Assembly (NCBI RefSeq): GCF_004116405.1
Contig: NZ_SDIC01000005.1
Location: 248,001-312,000 of the forward strand
From: Halegenticoccus tardaugens
Lineage (GTDB): Archaea > Halobacteriota > Halobacteria > Halobacteriales > Haloferacaceae
Length of the DNA: 64,000 nt
Direction: 5' to 3'
Positions 1 to 9,335 of the stretch are shown piece by piece (position 1 is the stretch's first letter; every line of letters begins with the position of its first letter). Made by a program: the position numbers and the translations under genes. The notes below the pieces were generated by a model. That model made no database searches. It was given only the letters and a program-made list of their open reading frames with translations, and was not told the DNA's origin.

Positions 1-324
1 CGCCGACGGCGCCGGGGATCGCATACTCCACGAGGAGAACCGCGAAGAGCGCCGCGAGCCCGAGTCCGAGGATCCCTGACACGAGCGTTCCGAGCAGCAC
101 GAGGACTGCGCCCACGACCAGCACGCCGATGATCGTCGCCAGCGCACCATGCACGGCTCCGCTCGTCATCTTCCTGCCGTCGACGTAGCCGGCGACGACG
201 CCGGTCAGTCCCGCTCCCACGATGGGAAGCATGAGGTCCGTGAGAGGGACGGTCGAACCGCTCAGGACCCGATGATCAGCGTGGTGAGGAACCCATATCC
301 GATTGCTCGCCAGTTGATTTCCAT
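1..324 (-). pseudogene. DUF5518-type small membrane protein, frameshifted and cut by window edge
   Basis: The start ATG at 324-322 opens a typical haloarchaeal DUF5518 N-terminus (MEINWRAIGYGFLTTLIIGS), which hits a TGA at about 264-262. Reading resumes in another frame as LSGSTVPLTD, and then as hydrophobic, glycine-rich transmembrane segments with a GYVDGRKM loop that run off the left edge. The two parts join correctly if one base is restored just before the TGA. What is seen is two frames of one protein; the family assignment is from memory of DUF5518 (four transmembrane helices, function unknown). It is either a real single-base deletion or a sequencing error, because the downstream frame shows no further decay. 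Confidence 0.7.
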
Positions 325-791
325 GGTCGACGGGATACTACGTGTTCTCACAGTATGAATTCTCGTCAAATAATTAATGACTACCCGGTTTCCGTGGCAG
401 CCGATGAGTCGAGCTTCGGTGTTCACCTCGCACTTGACGCTCTTCACCCTGTCCGGAGGTCGGGGTTCGACCGGTTCAGCTTCCGATCCGAGAAAGACGT
501 TCCATCATTCCACTTCGTCTATAACGAAATATTTTCTCTCGGAGTATATGTCCGACAGTCGATATCTGATGCGCCGGCATGTTCTCTCATTCGCCGACTG
601 TAAAAAAGATGGCAGTTTATCGTCCGACGGAAGTCAGGCATCAAGGCGCTCACGCCACCTATTAGGATGCACTGCTAACGTTATGACATGAGACGCTGGA
701 CGCTTCGACCTCCCCCCGCCCCAGAGTCTGATGCGGAACTATCCCCCGTCGACGACGTGACGGACGTGCCTTTCCGATCGTCGCGGGCGAA
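325..791. other. intergenic, no gene recognised
   Basis: Relatively AT-rich spacer between the DUF5518 gene and a small plus-strand frame. Short open frames exist on both strands, but none has haloarchaeal acidic composition or a recognisable domain. The promoter of the DUF5518 gene must lie at its left end. Confidence 0.5.
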
Positions 792-1028
792 ATGGATCGC
801 TTCGGCCAACTCGCCAGGATCGCCGGCGTCGTCTCAGCGTTCCGGCGAGGGTCGCGCCGTCGACTGGGGGTGGCCACGGTGACCCATGAGCCAGATGGGT
901 TTCGCATCGTCCGAACGCTCACGAGCGAACGCGACGCGCACGACCTTGGCGAGGAAGTCGCGCGCGCGGTCGAAAACTCGTTCGCTGAGGGGGACGTTCT
1001 TCGCGTCGACGTTCGAAAGATCGGATGA
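792..1028 (+). CDS. small hypothetical protein (78 aa)
   Basis: The frame begins MDRFGQLARIAGVVSAFRRG and ends in an acidic-plus-aliphatic half (SERDAHDLGEEVARAVENS, then VLRVDVRKIG). That half has the strand-helix-strand character and acidic bias of a real haloarchaeal protein. It is convergent with the VOC gene, 38 bases away. No family is recognised. The N-terminal half is arginine-rich and less convincing, so the true start may differ or this may be the remnant of a longer gene. Confidence 0.35.
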   Translation: MDRFGQLARIAGVVSAFRRGSRRRLGVATVTHEPDGFRIVRTLTSERDAHDLGEEVARAVENSFAEGDVLRVDVRKIG

Positions 1029-1066
1029 GCGGGCGCTTTCGAACCCGCGGCGGGCTGCGGACCCGA

Positions 1067-1945
1067 CTACTCCCCCGCGACCCGCAGGCGGAGCCCGATT
1101 CCGTCGGGATCGGAGACGTCCATCCCCTCGTCGGCGACCGCGTCAGAAATCCCCCGTCCGTCGAGGCGCGCCTGTGCGGCTTCGAGCGCGTCGTGGTCGG
1201 GGACGACGAGTTCGAACCGCCGAAGTCCTCGACCCGTCGGCGGCGCGGTTCGGCCGTTCCACACGTTCAGCCCGACGTGGTGGTGGTAGTCCCCCGCGGC
1301 GACGAACAGCGCGGCGTCGCCGTACAGTTGGCGAACGTGCATCCCAAGCGCGTCGACGTAGAACGCGCGCGAGGCCGAAAGCGACGAGACTTCGAGGTGG
1401 ACGTGCCCGACCGTCGTGCTGTTCGGGGCGGTCGGTTCGCCGCGCCCCAGATCGCGGATCTGGTCGAGGTCGAGCGGGAGCGTGTCCATTCGGACGGCCC
1501 CGTCGTCCGCACTCGGCCACACGTCCCGCGGCCGATCGCGGTACACTTCGACGCCGTTGTCCTCAGGATCTGCGAGGTAGAGCGCCTCGCTCACGCGGTG
1601 GTCCGACGCGCCGTCGAGCCGCCAGCGCGCCTCGATGCGTTCGAGCGCGTCCCCCAGCGCAGCCCGGGAAGGGACGAGGAACGCGGTGTGAAAGAGTCCC
1701 GTCTCGTTCCGCTTGCGCTCTGGTGCGTCCGAATCCGCGCACAGTTCGAGCAACGATTCGTCGCCGGCCCCGAGAACGGTTCGGTCGCCTTCGCGCCGCC
1801 GCACGGCCAGTCCGATCACGTCCCGGTAGAACGCGGTCGTCAGATCGAGATCGTTCACGTGGAGCGAGACCTCGCCGGTGCGGGTTGTTCCGGGGAGCGT
1901 TCCGTGGGGGCCGATCATGACGATAGATCGGTGGGGCGTCGTCAT
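1067..1945 (-). CDS. two-domain VOC (glyoxalase/extradiol dioxygenase-like) protein
   Basis: The 292-residue protein has two vicinal-oxygen-chelate repeats. The first (about residues 20-130) starts TRTGEVSLHVNDLDLTTAFY. The second (about 175-285) starts TVGHVHLEVSSLSASRAFY and contains YHHHVGLNVW. The layout matches the CatE/YfiE catechol 2,3-dioxygenase group, whose metal ligands are two His and one Glu; candidate ligands are H178/H180 in GHVHLEV, the GDYHHHVG histidines and E232 in RRFELVV. The start could also be the internal Met at 1918. It stands alone with no aromatic-degradation genes nearby, so the substrate is unknown. Confidence 0.8.
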   Translation of the reverse strand: MTTPHRSIVMIGPHGTLPGTTRTGEVSLHVNDLDLTTAFYRDVIGLAVRRREGDRTVLGAGDESLLELCADSDAPERKRNETGLFHTAFLVPSRAALGDALERIEARWRLDGASDHRVSEALYLADPEDNGVEVYRDRPRDVWPSADDGAVRMDTLPLDLDQIRDLGRGEPTAPNSTTVGHVHLEVSSLSASRAFYVDALGMHVRQLYGDAALFVAAGDYHHHVGLNVWNGRTAPPTGRGLRRFELVVPDHDALEAAQARLDGRGISDAVADEGMDVSDPDGIGLRLRVAGE

Positions 1946-2040
1946 AAAGCGGGCGCCGGCCGGTCAGTTTGTTCGGACAGTCCGACGACGGCGAACGAAC
2001 CTGTCTAATTTATCACGTTTCCCATCCTATAGGCATCGTT

Positions 2041-2817
2041 ATGCGAATGAACGTAACTGACGTCCTGAAGACCGGTGCGAGCCGGAGCGTCGAGCGAAAC
2101 GGACTGTTCCTGATGGGGATCGTCTTCGTCCTGTCGGCGGTCAACGGCCTCCTGGGGTTCGGGATCGCGCGGTGGGCGGCGGAACAGGGGGGCGGCACGG
2201 CCGCCCCTCAATCGGACCCCGCGATTCTCTTGGCCGTGGGGCTCGCCGGCCTCCTCTCGCTCGCCATCGGGGTGGCGACGATCGTCGTGAGCATCGCCGC
2301 GATCCGCGTGTTCGTGAGCGACGAGACGGAGCGGTTGCCTCGGGAGTACTTCACCCGTAACGTCGGGTGGGCAACACTCAATTTCATCGTGGGCGCGATC
2401 GTCTTCGGCATCGTCGTCGCGCTGGGCTTCGTCGCCCTGATCCTCCCGGGCATCTTCCTGCTCGTGACGCTGGCGTTCTGGAGCGTCTACGTCGCCGTCG
2501 AGGATCAGAACTTTGTCCGAGGATTCCGCAGCAGCTGGGCGCTCACCCGCGGGTACCGCCTCGACCTCGTCCTCCTCGGGGTGGCGGTCCTTCTCGTCAC
2601 GCTGGCGCTGAACGTGGTCTTCGGCGTCGGGAATCTCGCCGGCGCGGGCGTCGGACTCGTGTTCGCCCAGATCGGCAGCGCCATCGCGACCGTCTTCTCC
2701 ACGGCGGTGCTCGCGACCGCCTACAACGAACTCACCGCGCGCTCGGCTGAAGAAGAGGGGACGATCCCGTCGAGCAGGGGCGCGACTCCTGCGGACGACG
2801 CGGCCGAGAGCGTCTGA
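2041..2817 (+). CDS. haloarchaeal multi-pass membrane protein (DUF7847-like)
   Basis: The 258-residue protein has about five to six hydrophobic segments: residues around 20-40, 65-95, 115-150, 180-205 and 215-240. A charged, Ala/Glu-rich C-terminal tail ends in DDAAESV. The pattern ILPGIFLLVTLAFWSVYVAV followed by a charged loop with RGFRSSWALTRGYRLDL is typical of haloarchaeal membrane proteins with a duplicated YciC-like helical unit. I chose the ATG at 2041 because upstream codons are not protein-like; 2047 is an alternative. The function is unknown, and the gene is probably a single transcription unit convergent with the MATE gene. Confidence 0.75.
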   Translation: MRMNVTDVLKTGASRSVERNGLFLMGIVFVLSAVNGLLGFGIARWAAEQGGGTAAPQSDPAILLAVGLAGLLSLAIGVATIVVSIAAIRVFVSDETERLPREYFTRNVGWATLNFIVGAIVFGIVVALGFVALILPGIFLLVTLAFWSVYVAVEDQNFVRGFRSSWALTRGYRLDLVLLGVAVLLVTLALNVVFGVGNLAGAGVGLVFAQIGSAIATVFSTAVLATAYNELTARSAEEEGTIPSSRGATPADDAAESV

Positions 2818-2845
2818 CGCCTCGACGGCCGCGCTCCCGGCCCGA

Positions 2846-4282
2846 TCAGTCGTCGGCGACGTCGGGCCGGTACGACCGGCTGATCGCCTTCCACCGGCCG
2901 CGGTCGAACCGATAGTACGTCACGAGCGCCGGGACGAGCGTCTCGGCGACGAGCGCGAGGGAGAGCGCCGCGACGCCGAGCGACGTCGCGACCCCGAGGT
3001 ACGCAATGGGGAGTGCGAAGACGTAGAAGCCGAGCACCTGCCCGTACAGCGGCCAGCGGGTGTCCCCGCTCGCGCGAAGCGGCCCCGTCGCCCCGCCGAT
3101 GACGCCGTAGAAGACGACGCTCGCGCACGCCGCGTAGATGAAGCCGTCCACGAGCGGCAGGACGGTCGGGTCGTCGACGAACGACCGGCCGATCGGCTCG
3201 GAGAAGGCGGCCACGACGAGCGCCACGATGAGGTAGACGACGATCGAAAAGCGGAGGACATCGCGCGCGTACCCCTCCGCCTTCCACTCCGCGCCCTTCC
3301 CCAGCGCCTGCCCGACGAGGCTGCTCGACGCGAGGCTGAATCCCCACCCCGGCGTGTCCATGAGCGCTCGGACGCGGAGGGCGATGACGAAGGCAGCCAC
3401 GACGTTTGGCCCGAAGAGTCCGACAATCGCCAGCAGGGGAAATTGCCCGAGCGTCCGGGCCAGGTTCGTCAGGACGAGCGGCGTCCCGATGTCGACGATC
3501 CCGCGGACCGCCGAACGGTCGACGCGCAGGTTCGACGGATCGACGGTGACCGGAAAGCGACCGACGAGCGGGAGAACGCCCCTGACGAGACCCAGCGCGA
3601 ACCCCGCGGTCACGACCACGTTCGCGAGGACGGTTCCGACGGCAGCGCCGACGACGCCAAGTCCGAGTCCGAAGACGAGAACTGCGTTGATGCTGACGTT
3701 GGCGACCGCGCCGCCGGCGCGCAGGAGCATCGGGATCCGAGCGTCGTCCGCCCCGACGAGTGTCCGGCTCCCGACCAGATTCAACGCGGCGAACGGAATG
3801 CCGAGGCTCACGATCCGGAGGTACGTCGCCCCGTGGGTGACCGCGTCGCCGCCGGAGCCGACGAGCGCGACCAACGGCTCCGAGAGGAACCAAAAGAGCG
3901 CGGCGACCGGGAGCGTCACCGCCGCGGCGAGGGCAGCGCTCGCCTTCACCGTCGCGTCGAGTTCATCGTGGCGGTTCGCGCTGTAGCGCTGGGAGATGAG
4001 GCCGATCGCGCCGTCGGCGACCCCGCCACCGAGCGCGAACGCCAACCCCCAAAAGGGCGTCGCGAATCCGACGCCCGCGATTGCCGCTGGACCGACCGCC
4101 AGCCCGACCATCGCGATGTCGACCGCCGACTTCGACATGCGCGCGAGACCGGTGACGATGCGTGGCCACGCGAGGTCCGTCGTGTGCGTGACGCGCCGCT
4201 CGTCGATGAGGTTCAGCCGAACCAGCAGGCGGCCGATCCCCGCGAGCAACTCCCTGACCGGATTGATCCATTTCCCTTGCAC
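2846..4282 (-). CDS. MATE family efflux transporter
   Basis: The 478-residue inner-membrane protein has 12 predicted helices in two halves. It begins after an amphipathic N-terminus with WPRIVTGLARMSKSAVDIAM, the usual entry into the first helix of MATE exporters. The conserved PFWGLAFALGGGVADGAIGL segment marks the first bundle, and the second half carries GWGFSLASSSLVGQALGKG, the loop typical of this family. MATE proteins export drugs or other cations by Na+ or H+ antiport; the substrate cannot be read from sequence. It is convergent with the preceding membrane gene and monocistronic. Confidence 0.9.
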   Translation of the reverse strand: MQGKWINPVRELLAGIGRLLVRLNLIDERRVTHTTDLAWPRIVTGLARMSKSAVDIAMVGLAVGPAAIAGVGFATPFWGLAFALGGGVADGAIGLISQRYSANRHDELDATVKASAALAAAVTLPVAALFWFLSEPLVALVGSGGDAVTHGATYLRIVSLGIPFAALNLVGSRTLVGADDARIPMLLRAGGAVANVSINAVLVFGLGLGVVGAAVGTVLANVVVTAGFALGLVRGVLPLVGRFPVTVDPSNLRVDRSAVRGIVDIGTPLVLTNLARTLGQFPLLAIVGLFGPNVVAAFVIALRVRALMDTPGWGFSLASSSLVGQALGKGAEWKAEGYARDVLRFSIVVYLIVALVVAAFSEPIGRSFVDDPTVLPLVDGFIYAACASVVFYGVIGGATGPLRASGDTRWPLYGQVLGFYVFALPIAYLGVATSLGVAALSLALVAETLVPALVTYYRFDRGRWKAISRSYRPDVADD

Positions 4283-4593
4283 AGATCCATCCGTAGGTTC
4301 CCCGCTCGCGCTTAAATTCCTTTGGGTACAATATGGAAATAAAGTAACGAACGTTCGTGATCGTCACGTGATATCACCGTCCGGGATCTAGATATTCGAG
4401 CGCCGATGATCGTCGGCGACGACGTTCAGTACGTGCACTCATTATTACACTTCGACATACCATTTCTCGAGTATTGTCGGTCCCGACCGCGCTCCGCGCA
4501 CTTTCCATCGCGCGTCCTCCGACCTATCGCGAGTGTGTGCCCTATATTTATTACTGTCGAGCGCTACTATGAGACTCGTTGGTGTCAACATCC
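4283..4593. other. intergenic, promoter region of two divergent genes
   Basis: AT-rich spacer between the divergent MATE gene and a small exported protein. A TATA-like stretch (tatatttatta) lies about 35 bases upstream of the ATG at 4594, a suitable spacing for a haloarchaeal promoter with a short leader. No gene seen. Confidence 0.45.
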
Positions 4594-4938
4594 ATGAGAA
4601 GGTTTACAGTGGTAGTCATAATCGGCCTGTTGTTCCTCGGTGTCGGTTCGACCGCCGCGGTCGCAGCGAGCGGTAACGCCGAGACGGACGTCAAAGAGAT
4701 TGGCAGTCAGGACATCTCCATCTCCGACACGACGCTCACCGTGTCGGACGTCCACGTTTCGGGATCCGATCTCCCGAGCAAGTCGATCGACGAGAAGCGG
4801 TACACGATCGACGACGCGTCGTTCACGCTCCGTGGGCTCACGGTCACCTACCAGGACCAGACGTACGAGATCTGTCGGATCACCCTGACCATCGACGACG
4901 TGGGGATCGTACTAGAGAACATTTCGATCGGGGAATAA
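4594..4938 (+). CDS. small exported protein, unknown function
   Basis: The 114-residue protein starts with a clear signal sequence (MRRFTVVVIIGLLFLGVGST, then AAVAAS). A beta-strand-rich domain follows, with repeated patterns of the type SISDTTLTVSDVHVSGSDL and ITLTIDDVGIVLENISI. The alternating Ser/Thr/Asp and aliphatic residues suggest a small extracellular beta protein. The signal lacks a twin arginine, so Sec export is likely, which is less usual in haloarchaea. No family is recognised. The ATG at 4594 places the basic MRR directly before the hydrophobic stretch. Confidence 0.65.
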   Translation: MRRFTVVVIIGLLFLGVGSTAAVAASGNAETDVKEIGSQDISISDTTLTVSDVHVSGSDLPSKSIDEKRYTIDDASFTLRGLTVTYQDQTYEICRITLTIDDVGIVLENISIGE

Positions 4939-5402
4939 CCGTCGATTCTCGACCGACTGAATCCAATCCATTATCTCCTTTCCGGCCCCACTGACTATGG
5001 ATGTTTTTCGAACAGAATGTCGAACCCGTTGAACCGAACGAGTACGCGATGCTCTTCGTACAATTCGCTCAGACGCCATTTCATAACCGAACTGATCGGT
5101 GATTTATGCCCGGGCGGCTGTCGGACCGTAATTCTCGGCTCACTTTCGATTCTCCCGCCCATTTCGATGAGAATTCGCTCAAACAGCGAGACATATCGTT
5201 GGATATCTCAGGTGACGTCCGCTATCCCAGCGAAAGCTAGGGGGATTAGTCACCGGGGAGGCAGTCGGTATCTACCAATGCGTCTGACGCGCGCCTGACT
5301 AACCCTTATTATGACCCGGTGCGCGCTATCGGTTATGGAACACGGACGCGCGACGACGCCCGACCCGCCCGACGCCCGCGCCGCGCCCGGCGGGGTGGTC
5401 TG
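4939..5402. other. intergenic, no gene recognised
   Basis: Spacer between two plus-strand genes. A short open frame at about 5017-5298 has Ser/Arg/Ile-rich composition unlike haloarchaeal proteins and is rejected. The last 80 bases before 5403 are GC-rich and may hold the promoter of the next gene. Confidence 0.4.
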
Positions 5403-5690
5403 ATGAGCGATGGACAGATTCAGATCGAGATACTCGTTGCCGACGACGCCGACGAACGACTGAAGGTCGAATCGAATTCCCGGATCGACGTTTCAGTGAA
5501 CGGGCGCATGTACCCGACGGCGAAACTTGACGACGAGCGCTACGTCGCCTGGTGGTTCGACGCCGTCGCCCCCGAACCAGACGACCCCGCGACGACGGAG
5601 TGGGTGGTCGCTCCGACCCGGTATCTGGCCGCCGCGACGCTCGGCGAGCTCTGGAATGATCCGACCGCTTTTCACGCGCTCACTCAGTGA
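5403..5690 (+). CDS. small acidic hypothetical protein (95 aa)
   Basis: This acidic protein (QIQIEILVADDADERLKVES at the N-terminus) has alternating strand-like segments and a tryptophan-rich middle (YVAWWFDAVAPEPDD). A C-terminal helix contains LGELWND. Composition is typical of a folded haloarchaeal cytoplasmic protein; no domain is recognised. The ATG at 5403 was chosen because the upstream codons are arginine- and proline-rich and look untranslated. Confidence 0.6.
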   Translation: MSDGQIQIEILVADDADERLKVESNSRIDVSVNGRMYPTAKLDDERYVAWWFDAVAPEPDDPATTEWVVAPTRYLAAATLGELWNDPTAFHALTQ

Positions 5691-5777
5691 GCGCTCGCGA
5701 TTACGAAGATAGACCTGTAACGTCCTGAACCGTTCCGGCGGTCCGCCGGCGAGCTCATCCCTGTGGCCGTCTTCTCG

Positions 5778-6941
5778 TCACTCGCGATGCACCCGACAGC
5801 CGTCCGCCGTGTCGCAGACGTACGCGTCCGGCTCGGCGTCGAACCGATCCGCGAACTCCCGCTCGACGTGCGCCGTGAGCGCGTCGACGCCCTCGTCGCG
5901 GACGAGGCTCACGACGCACCCGCCGAACCCCGCCCCGGTCATCCGCGAGCCGACGACCGCATCGTGACCGCGAGTCGCCTCCACGACCGCGTCGAGCTCC
6001 GGGCAGCTCACCTCGTAGCGGTCCCGGAGGGATGCGTGGGATTCGAACATGAGTTCGCCGACCCGCTCGACGTCACCCCGTTCGAGTGCGGCGGCTGCCG
6101 TCGTCACCCGCTCGTTCTCAAAGACGACGTGCTCGCACCGGTCGCGGAGGGTCGGCGACACGTCGTCTGCGTGTGTCTCGAATTCGGTGGGCGACACGTC
6201 GCGAAGGGTGGTTACTTCGCGGTTGAGTAACTCGTCGAACCGCGCCGCAGCCTCGCGACACTCCGCTCGCCGGCGGTTGTACGCCGAGTCAGCGAGTTCG
6301 TGGGTGACGTTCGTGTCAATCACGACGACGCGGATCGTCCCGGCGTCGAACGGGATGCGCTCGAACGACCGCGACCGGCAGTCGAGAAACAGCGCGCTCT
6401 CTGCCCGGCCGAGCGCCGACGCGAACTGGTCCATGATGCCGCACTCAACGCCGACGAACTCGTTTTCGGCACGCCAGCACCGGAGCGCAAGTTCGCGGGG
6501 GGAGAACGACCGATCGGAGAGCACGGAGAGCGCCGCGCCGATCGCGAGTTCGAACGCCGCCGACGAAGCCAGCCCGGCCCCGCGGGGCACGTCGCCGCCG
6601 ACGGCGAGGTCGACCCCCGGCAGGCCGTCGCTTCGGAACTGCGCCGCCACGCCCTTCACGTAGTCGATCCAGGTCACCTCGCCGTCACGTTGCACGTCGT
6701 CGAGCGAGAACGAGCGGCGCTCGTCGTAGTCGCGCGAGCGGACGGCGATCGTCCGGTCTGACCGTTTGCGTCCGACGGCGACGACGCGTCTGTCGATCGT
6801 GACCGGCAATACGTATCCCTCGTTGTAGTCGGTGTGTCCGCCGAGCAGGTTCACGCGACCGGGAGCGACGGCGACGACGTCTCCCTGGCCGTCGAACTCG
6901 TCCGCCATTGCGGCCCCGACCGCGCGCATGTCGTCGTTCAT
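5778..6941 (-). CDS. galK: galactokinase (GHMP kinase family)
   Basis: The 387-residue cytoplasmic enzyme should phosphorylate galactose to galactose 1-phosphate with ATP. All three GHMP signatures are present: the galactokinase signature GRVNLLGGHTDYNEGY at residues 28-43, the ATP-binding loop GGDVPRGAGLASSAA near 115-129, and motif 3 GSRMTGAGFGGC near 331-342. The usual GEHTDY reads GGHTDY here, replacing a glutamate that contacts sugar in well-studied enzymes. Another sugar or a haloarchaeal variant is therefore possible. No Leloir partner genes (galT, galE) lie nearby, so the gene stands alone. Confidence 0.9.
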   Translation of the reverse strand: MNDDMRAVGAAMADEFDGQGDVVAVAPGRVNLLGGHTDYNEGYVLPVTIDRRVVAVGRKRSDRTIAVRSRDYDERRSFSLDDVQRDGEVTWIDYVKGVAAQFRSDGLPGVDLAVGGDVPRGAGLASSAAFELAIGAALSVLSDRSFSPRELALRCWRAENEFVGVECGIMDQFASALGRAESALFLDCRSRSFERIPFDAGTIRVVVIDTNVTHELADSAYNRRRAECREAAARFDELLNREVTTLRDVSPTEFETHADDVSPTLRDRCEHVVFENERVTTAAAALERGDVERVGELMFESHASLRDRYEVSCPELDAVVEATRGHDAVVGSRMTGAGFGGCVVSLVRDEGVDALTAHVEREFADRFDAEPDAYVCDTADGCRVHRE

Positions 6942-7709
6942 CGAATCGACTTCAATCCACTCGTATATGAAAATAAGGGCTCAACGGCGATCAAATTGGC
7001 ACTCTCTACCGACATGTTCGTTCTCGCAGGTCTCGACGCGTCATCTCACCGAACCCCGAACCAGCGATGGAAGCCGTCGATGGGGGGTCGGTTCGGCGGC
7101 GTGACGCGAGATCGAAAACCGTCCGTTTCAGTGATCGATCGAGCCTCCGGAGTAGCCGCGCCGTTTTTCGAATGTGCTCCAGTGTCCGCGAGAACGAACG
7201 AAACGCCGAAACACGGATCACTGATAGGATCGCAGACCATGCGCTCCAGTTGTTTGCTCGATCCGCGTCTGACGTCACATTTTATTCTATGATATTTTCG
7301 AATGCGAATTTTACGGTTCAGGTACCGGATGAGTTCGATTTGAGCAATTTATCCGTTCTTGGCGGTCGATTCCGGGACCTATCAGGAAACGTAGCTCTAG
7401 CGGTGTTCTAACGCGCGCTTCTGCGAATCGGCCGTTCCCATGTATCTATCAGTACCCGATTCATTATAGTGGTTCTATAGCTATGAGTGTTTATGACCCA
7501 GTCGAGGACTCCAACGAGTGAGGAAGGAGGCGGACGACTCTTCGGGATCGACGCGGTTCCGACGCCTATCGCGGGCCTCGCTCTCGACCGGGTTCCGGTG
7601 TCGATCGCCCGATACCGCGTTGCGACCTGCTATCGCGATGGACGACACAAAATACGTGACGGTTGACCGGAGGGTACGGGTCTCGGTCGCGAGCGCCGGG
7701 GCGCGGCGC
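6942..7709. other. long intergenic region, no gene recognised
   Basis: 768 bases between two minus-strand genes. Short frames on both strands at 7000-7280 are arginine- and serine-rich and not convincing. The part from 7260 to 7480 is AT-rich (for example attttattctatgatatttt) and may be promoter or relic sequence. Nothing can be assigned. Confidence 0.4.
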
Positions 7710-9335
7710 TCACTCGGGGGTTTCGTTGCCTTCTTCGCGCAGGTTCGACGTCCCGTCGTCCCTGATGCCACCGTACAGCGTGTTGTCGACGATCGTGACG
7801 TCGCTGTAGCCGCCGATGAGGTGGACAGCTTCGTAGCCATCGTACGACCGGGCGGTGAGATCTCGGATCGTGGTCCCGTTGGCTTCGTTCGTAATCGGGT
7901 AGTAGGTCGATTCGTACGTGCCGCCCGCCAGCGTGCAGTCGTCGGCGGTGACGGTGACCGCGCGACGGTAATCGTCGCCGGGCTGGTCCACCGTCACGTT
8001 CGTGAGTTCGGTACCGCTGCGATCGACTCGGATTGCCTCCCGACCGCCCTCGGCGCCGGACGCGTCGCCCGTCACGGTCACGCCGTCGAGAACGACAGGC
8101 TGACTGCCGTCTCGGACCTGGATGGCCTGTCCGCCGCTGTCCATCTCGATGTCTGTGTCGACGACGGCAATCTCGCCGGTGCCCTCACTGAGAACGATGC
8201 CGTTGTTCACCGATCCACTGGCGATGCTGATCGAGCACCCTTCGATCGTCGCAGAAGACACCGCGTCTGTCGACCTGATCGCGTCCCCGTTGGGTGCGTC
8301 GAGGACGATCTCGACGTTCTTAACCGACATCGCGTTGCCGTCGTCGAGGCGAATCCCGGGCTGGTTCTCATCGGGGGATCGGTTTTCGTCGACGACGATC
8401 GTCGCGTTCCTGATCGCGCTCCCGTTGCCCGCCATCCGGATGTTCGCGATGTTGCTGTTGTAGAACTCGCCGCCTTCGACGATAACTCGCCCCTCGTTGC
8501 CAGAGACGTACAGGCCGTTGTCGGGGAACGGTCCGACCTCGCAGTTCCGAATGCGGAGTTCGCCGCGGTGATACGGACTCATCAGCATCCCCGTCGGACC
8601 CGTACTGACAGTCGGCTCACCGTCGGTCGACGTGTTCCTTGTGTACCGTCCGCCGTCCGGCATTCGAACCTGCTCGATGATGCCCGACCCCTCCGGGTCG
8701 ATGATGTCGACTTCCATCGGGCCCCATGTTCCGCTGTCGTGTTCGCCTACGAAGTCGATGTCGTAGAAACAACACTCGTTCACCTGCGCCTGGATCGCGC
8801 GAGAACCGGTGTTCGACGCGGTGAAGTCGAACGTGAACCCTTCGATCTGGAGATAGTCACCCGGTTCGTAGTACGTCCCGAGTTTGAACAACCGCGCCTC
8901 ACCGGAGAACGAATCGGCCGACGCGGGGACGATCGTCGTCTCTCCGGGCACCCCTTCGAGCCAGAGGTTCTCGAAATCGGTGAACCGGATCTGTTCGTCC
9001 ATATAGTACTTTCCAGACGGGAAATAGAGCCGAACGTTGTCATCGAGAAGCGCTTCGAGATCCTCGACGATCGACTCACTTCCCGTGTTGTCAACACCTT
9101 CATCGACCACGTTGATTCGCTCGTAGTCGTCCGACGACACCTCGCATGCGGCGCTGTCAGAGTCTCCTTCCGACGGAGAGTTCGCGCCGTCTTGATCCCG
9201 TTGACACTCGTCTGCAGCTAATACTTCTCGTGAGAGAACGCCAGCGCCAAATGTCACACCTACTGCACCGAGGAACGTTCGGCGGGCAATCGACTGTGAA
9301 TTCCCATTCTGTTCTGGGGTCTCAGACATATTCAC
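7710..9335 (-). CDS. Tat-exported right-handed parallel beta-helix protein
   Basis: The 541-residue protein carries a twin-arginine signal (SIARRTFLGAVGVTFGAGVL) at residues 15-34, then a low-complexity acidic linker. A pectate-lyase-3-type start follows: SSDDYERINVVDEGVDNTGS and VRLYFPSGKYYMD, the classic opening of GDSL/pectate-lyase-like beta-helices. The rest consists of stacked coils with repeats such as GGEFYNSNIANIRMAGN and IRNATIVVDEN. Such folds bind or cleave polysaccharides outside the cell. No catalytic carbohydrate-active signature is evident, so it may be structural or a binding protein. The start could be either of two Met codons at 9335 and 9329. Confidence 0.8.
   Translation of the reverse strand: MNMSETPEQNGNSQSIARRTFLGAVGVTFGAGVLSREVLAADECQRDQDGANSPSEGDSDSAACEVSSDDYERINVVDEGVDNTGSESIVEDLEALLDDNVRLYFPSGKYYMDEQIRFTDFENLWLEGVPGETTIVPASADSFSGEARLFKLGTYYEPGDYLQIEGFTFDFTASNTGSRAIQAQVNECCFYDIDFVGEHDSGTWGPMEVDIIDPEGSGIIEQVRMPDGGRYTRNTSTDGEPTVSTGPTGMLMSPYHRGELRIRNCEVGPFPDNGLYVSGNEGRVIVEGGEFYNSNIANIRMAGNGSAIRNATIVVDENRSPDENQPGIRLDDGNAMSVKNVEIVLDAPNGDAIRSTDAVSSATIEGCSISIASGSVNNGIVLSEGTGEIAVVDTDIEMDSGGQAIQVRDGSQPVVLDGVTVTGDASGAEGGREAIRVDRSGTELTNVTVDQPGDDYRRAVTVTADDCTLAGGTYESTYYPITNEANGTTIRDLTARSYDGYEAVHLIGGYSDVTIVDNTLYGGIRDDGTSNLREEGNETPE

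Noticed and set aside
886..1920. Arg-rich 344-codon plus-strand frame over the VOC gene
   Set aside because: Almost half Arg/Pro/Ala, antisense to a clear two-domain VOC protein.
7518..9221. A 567-codon plus-strand frame antisense to the beta-helix gene
   Set aside because: The minus-strand protein has a Tat signal and beta-helix repeats; the antisense frame has none.
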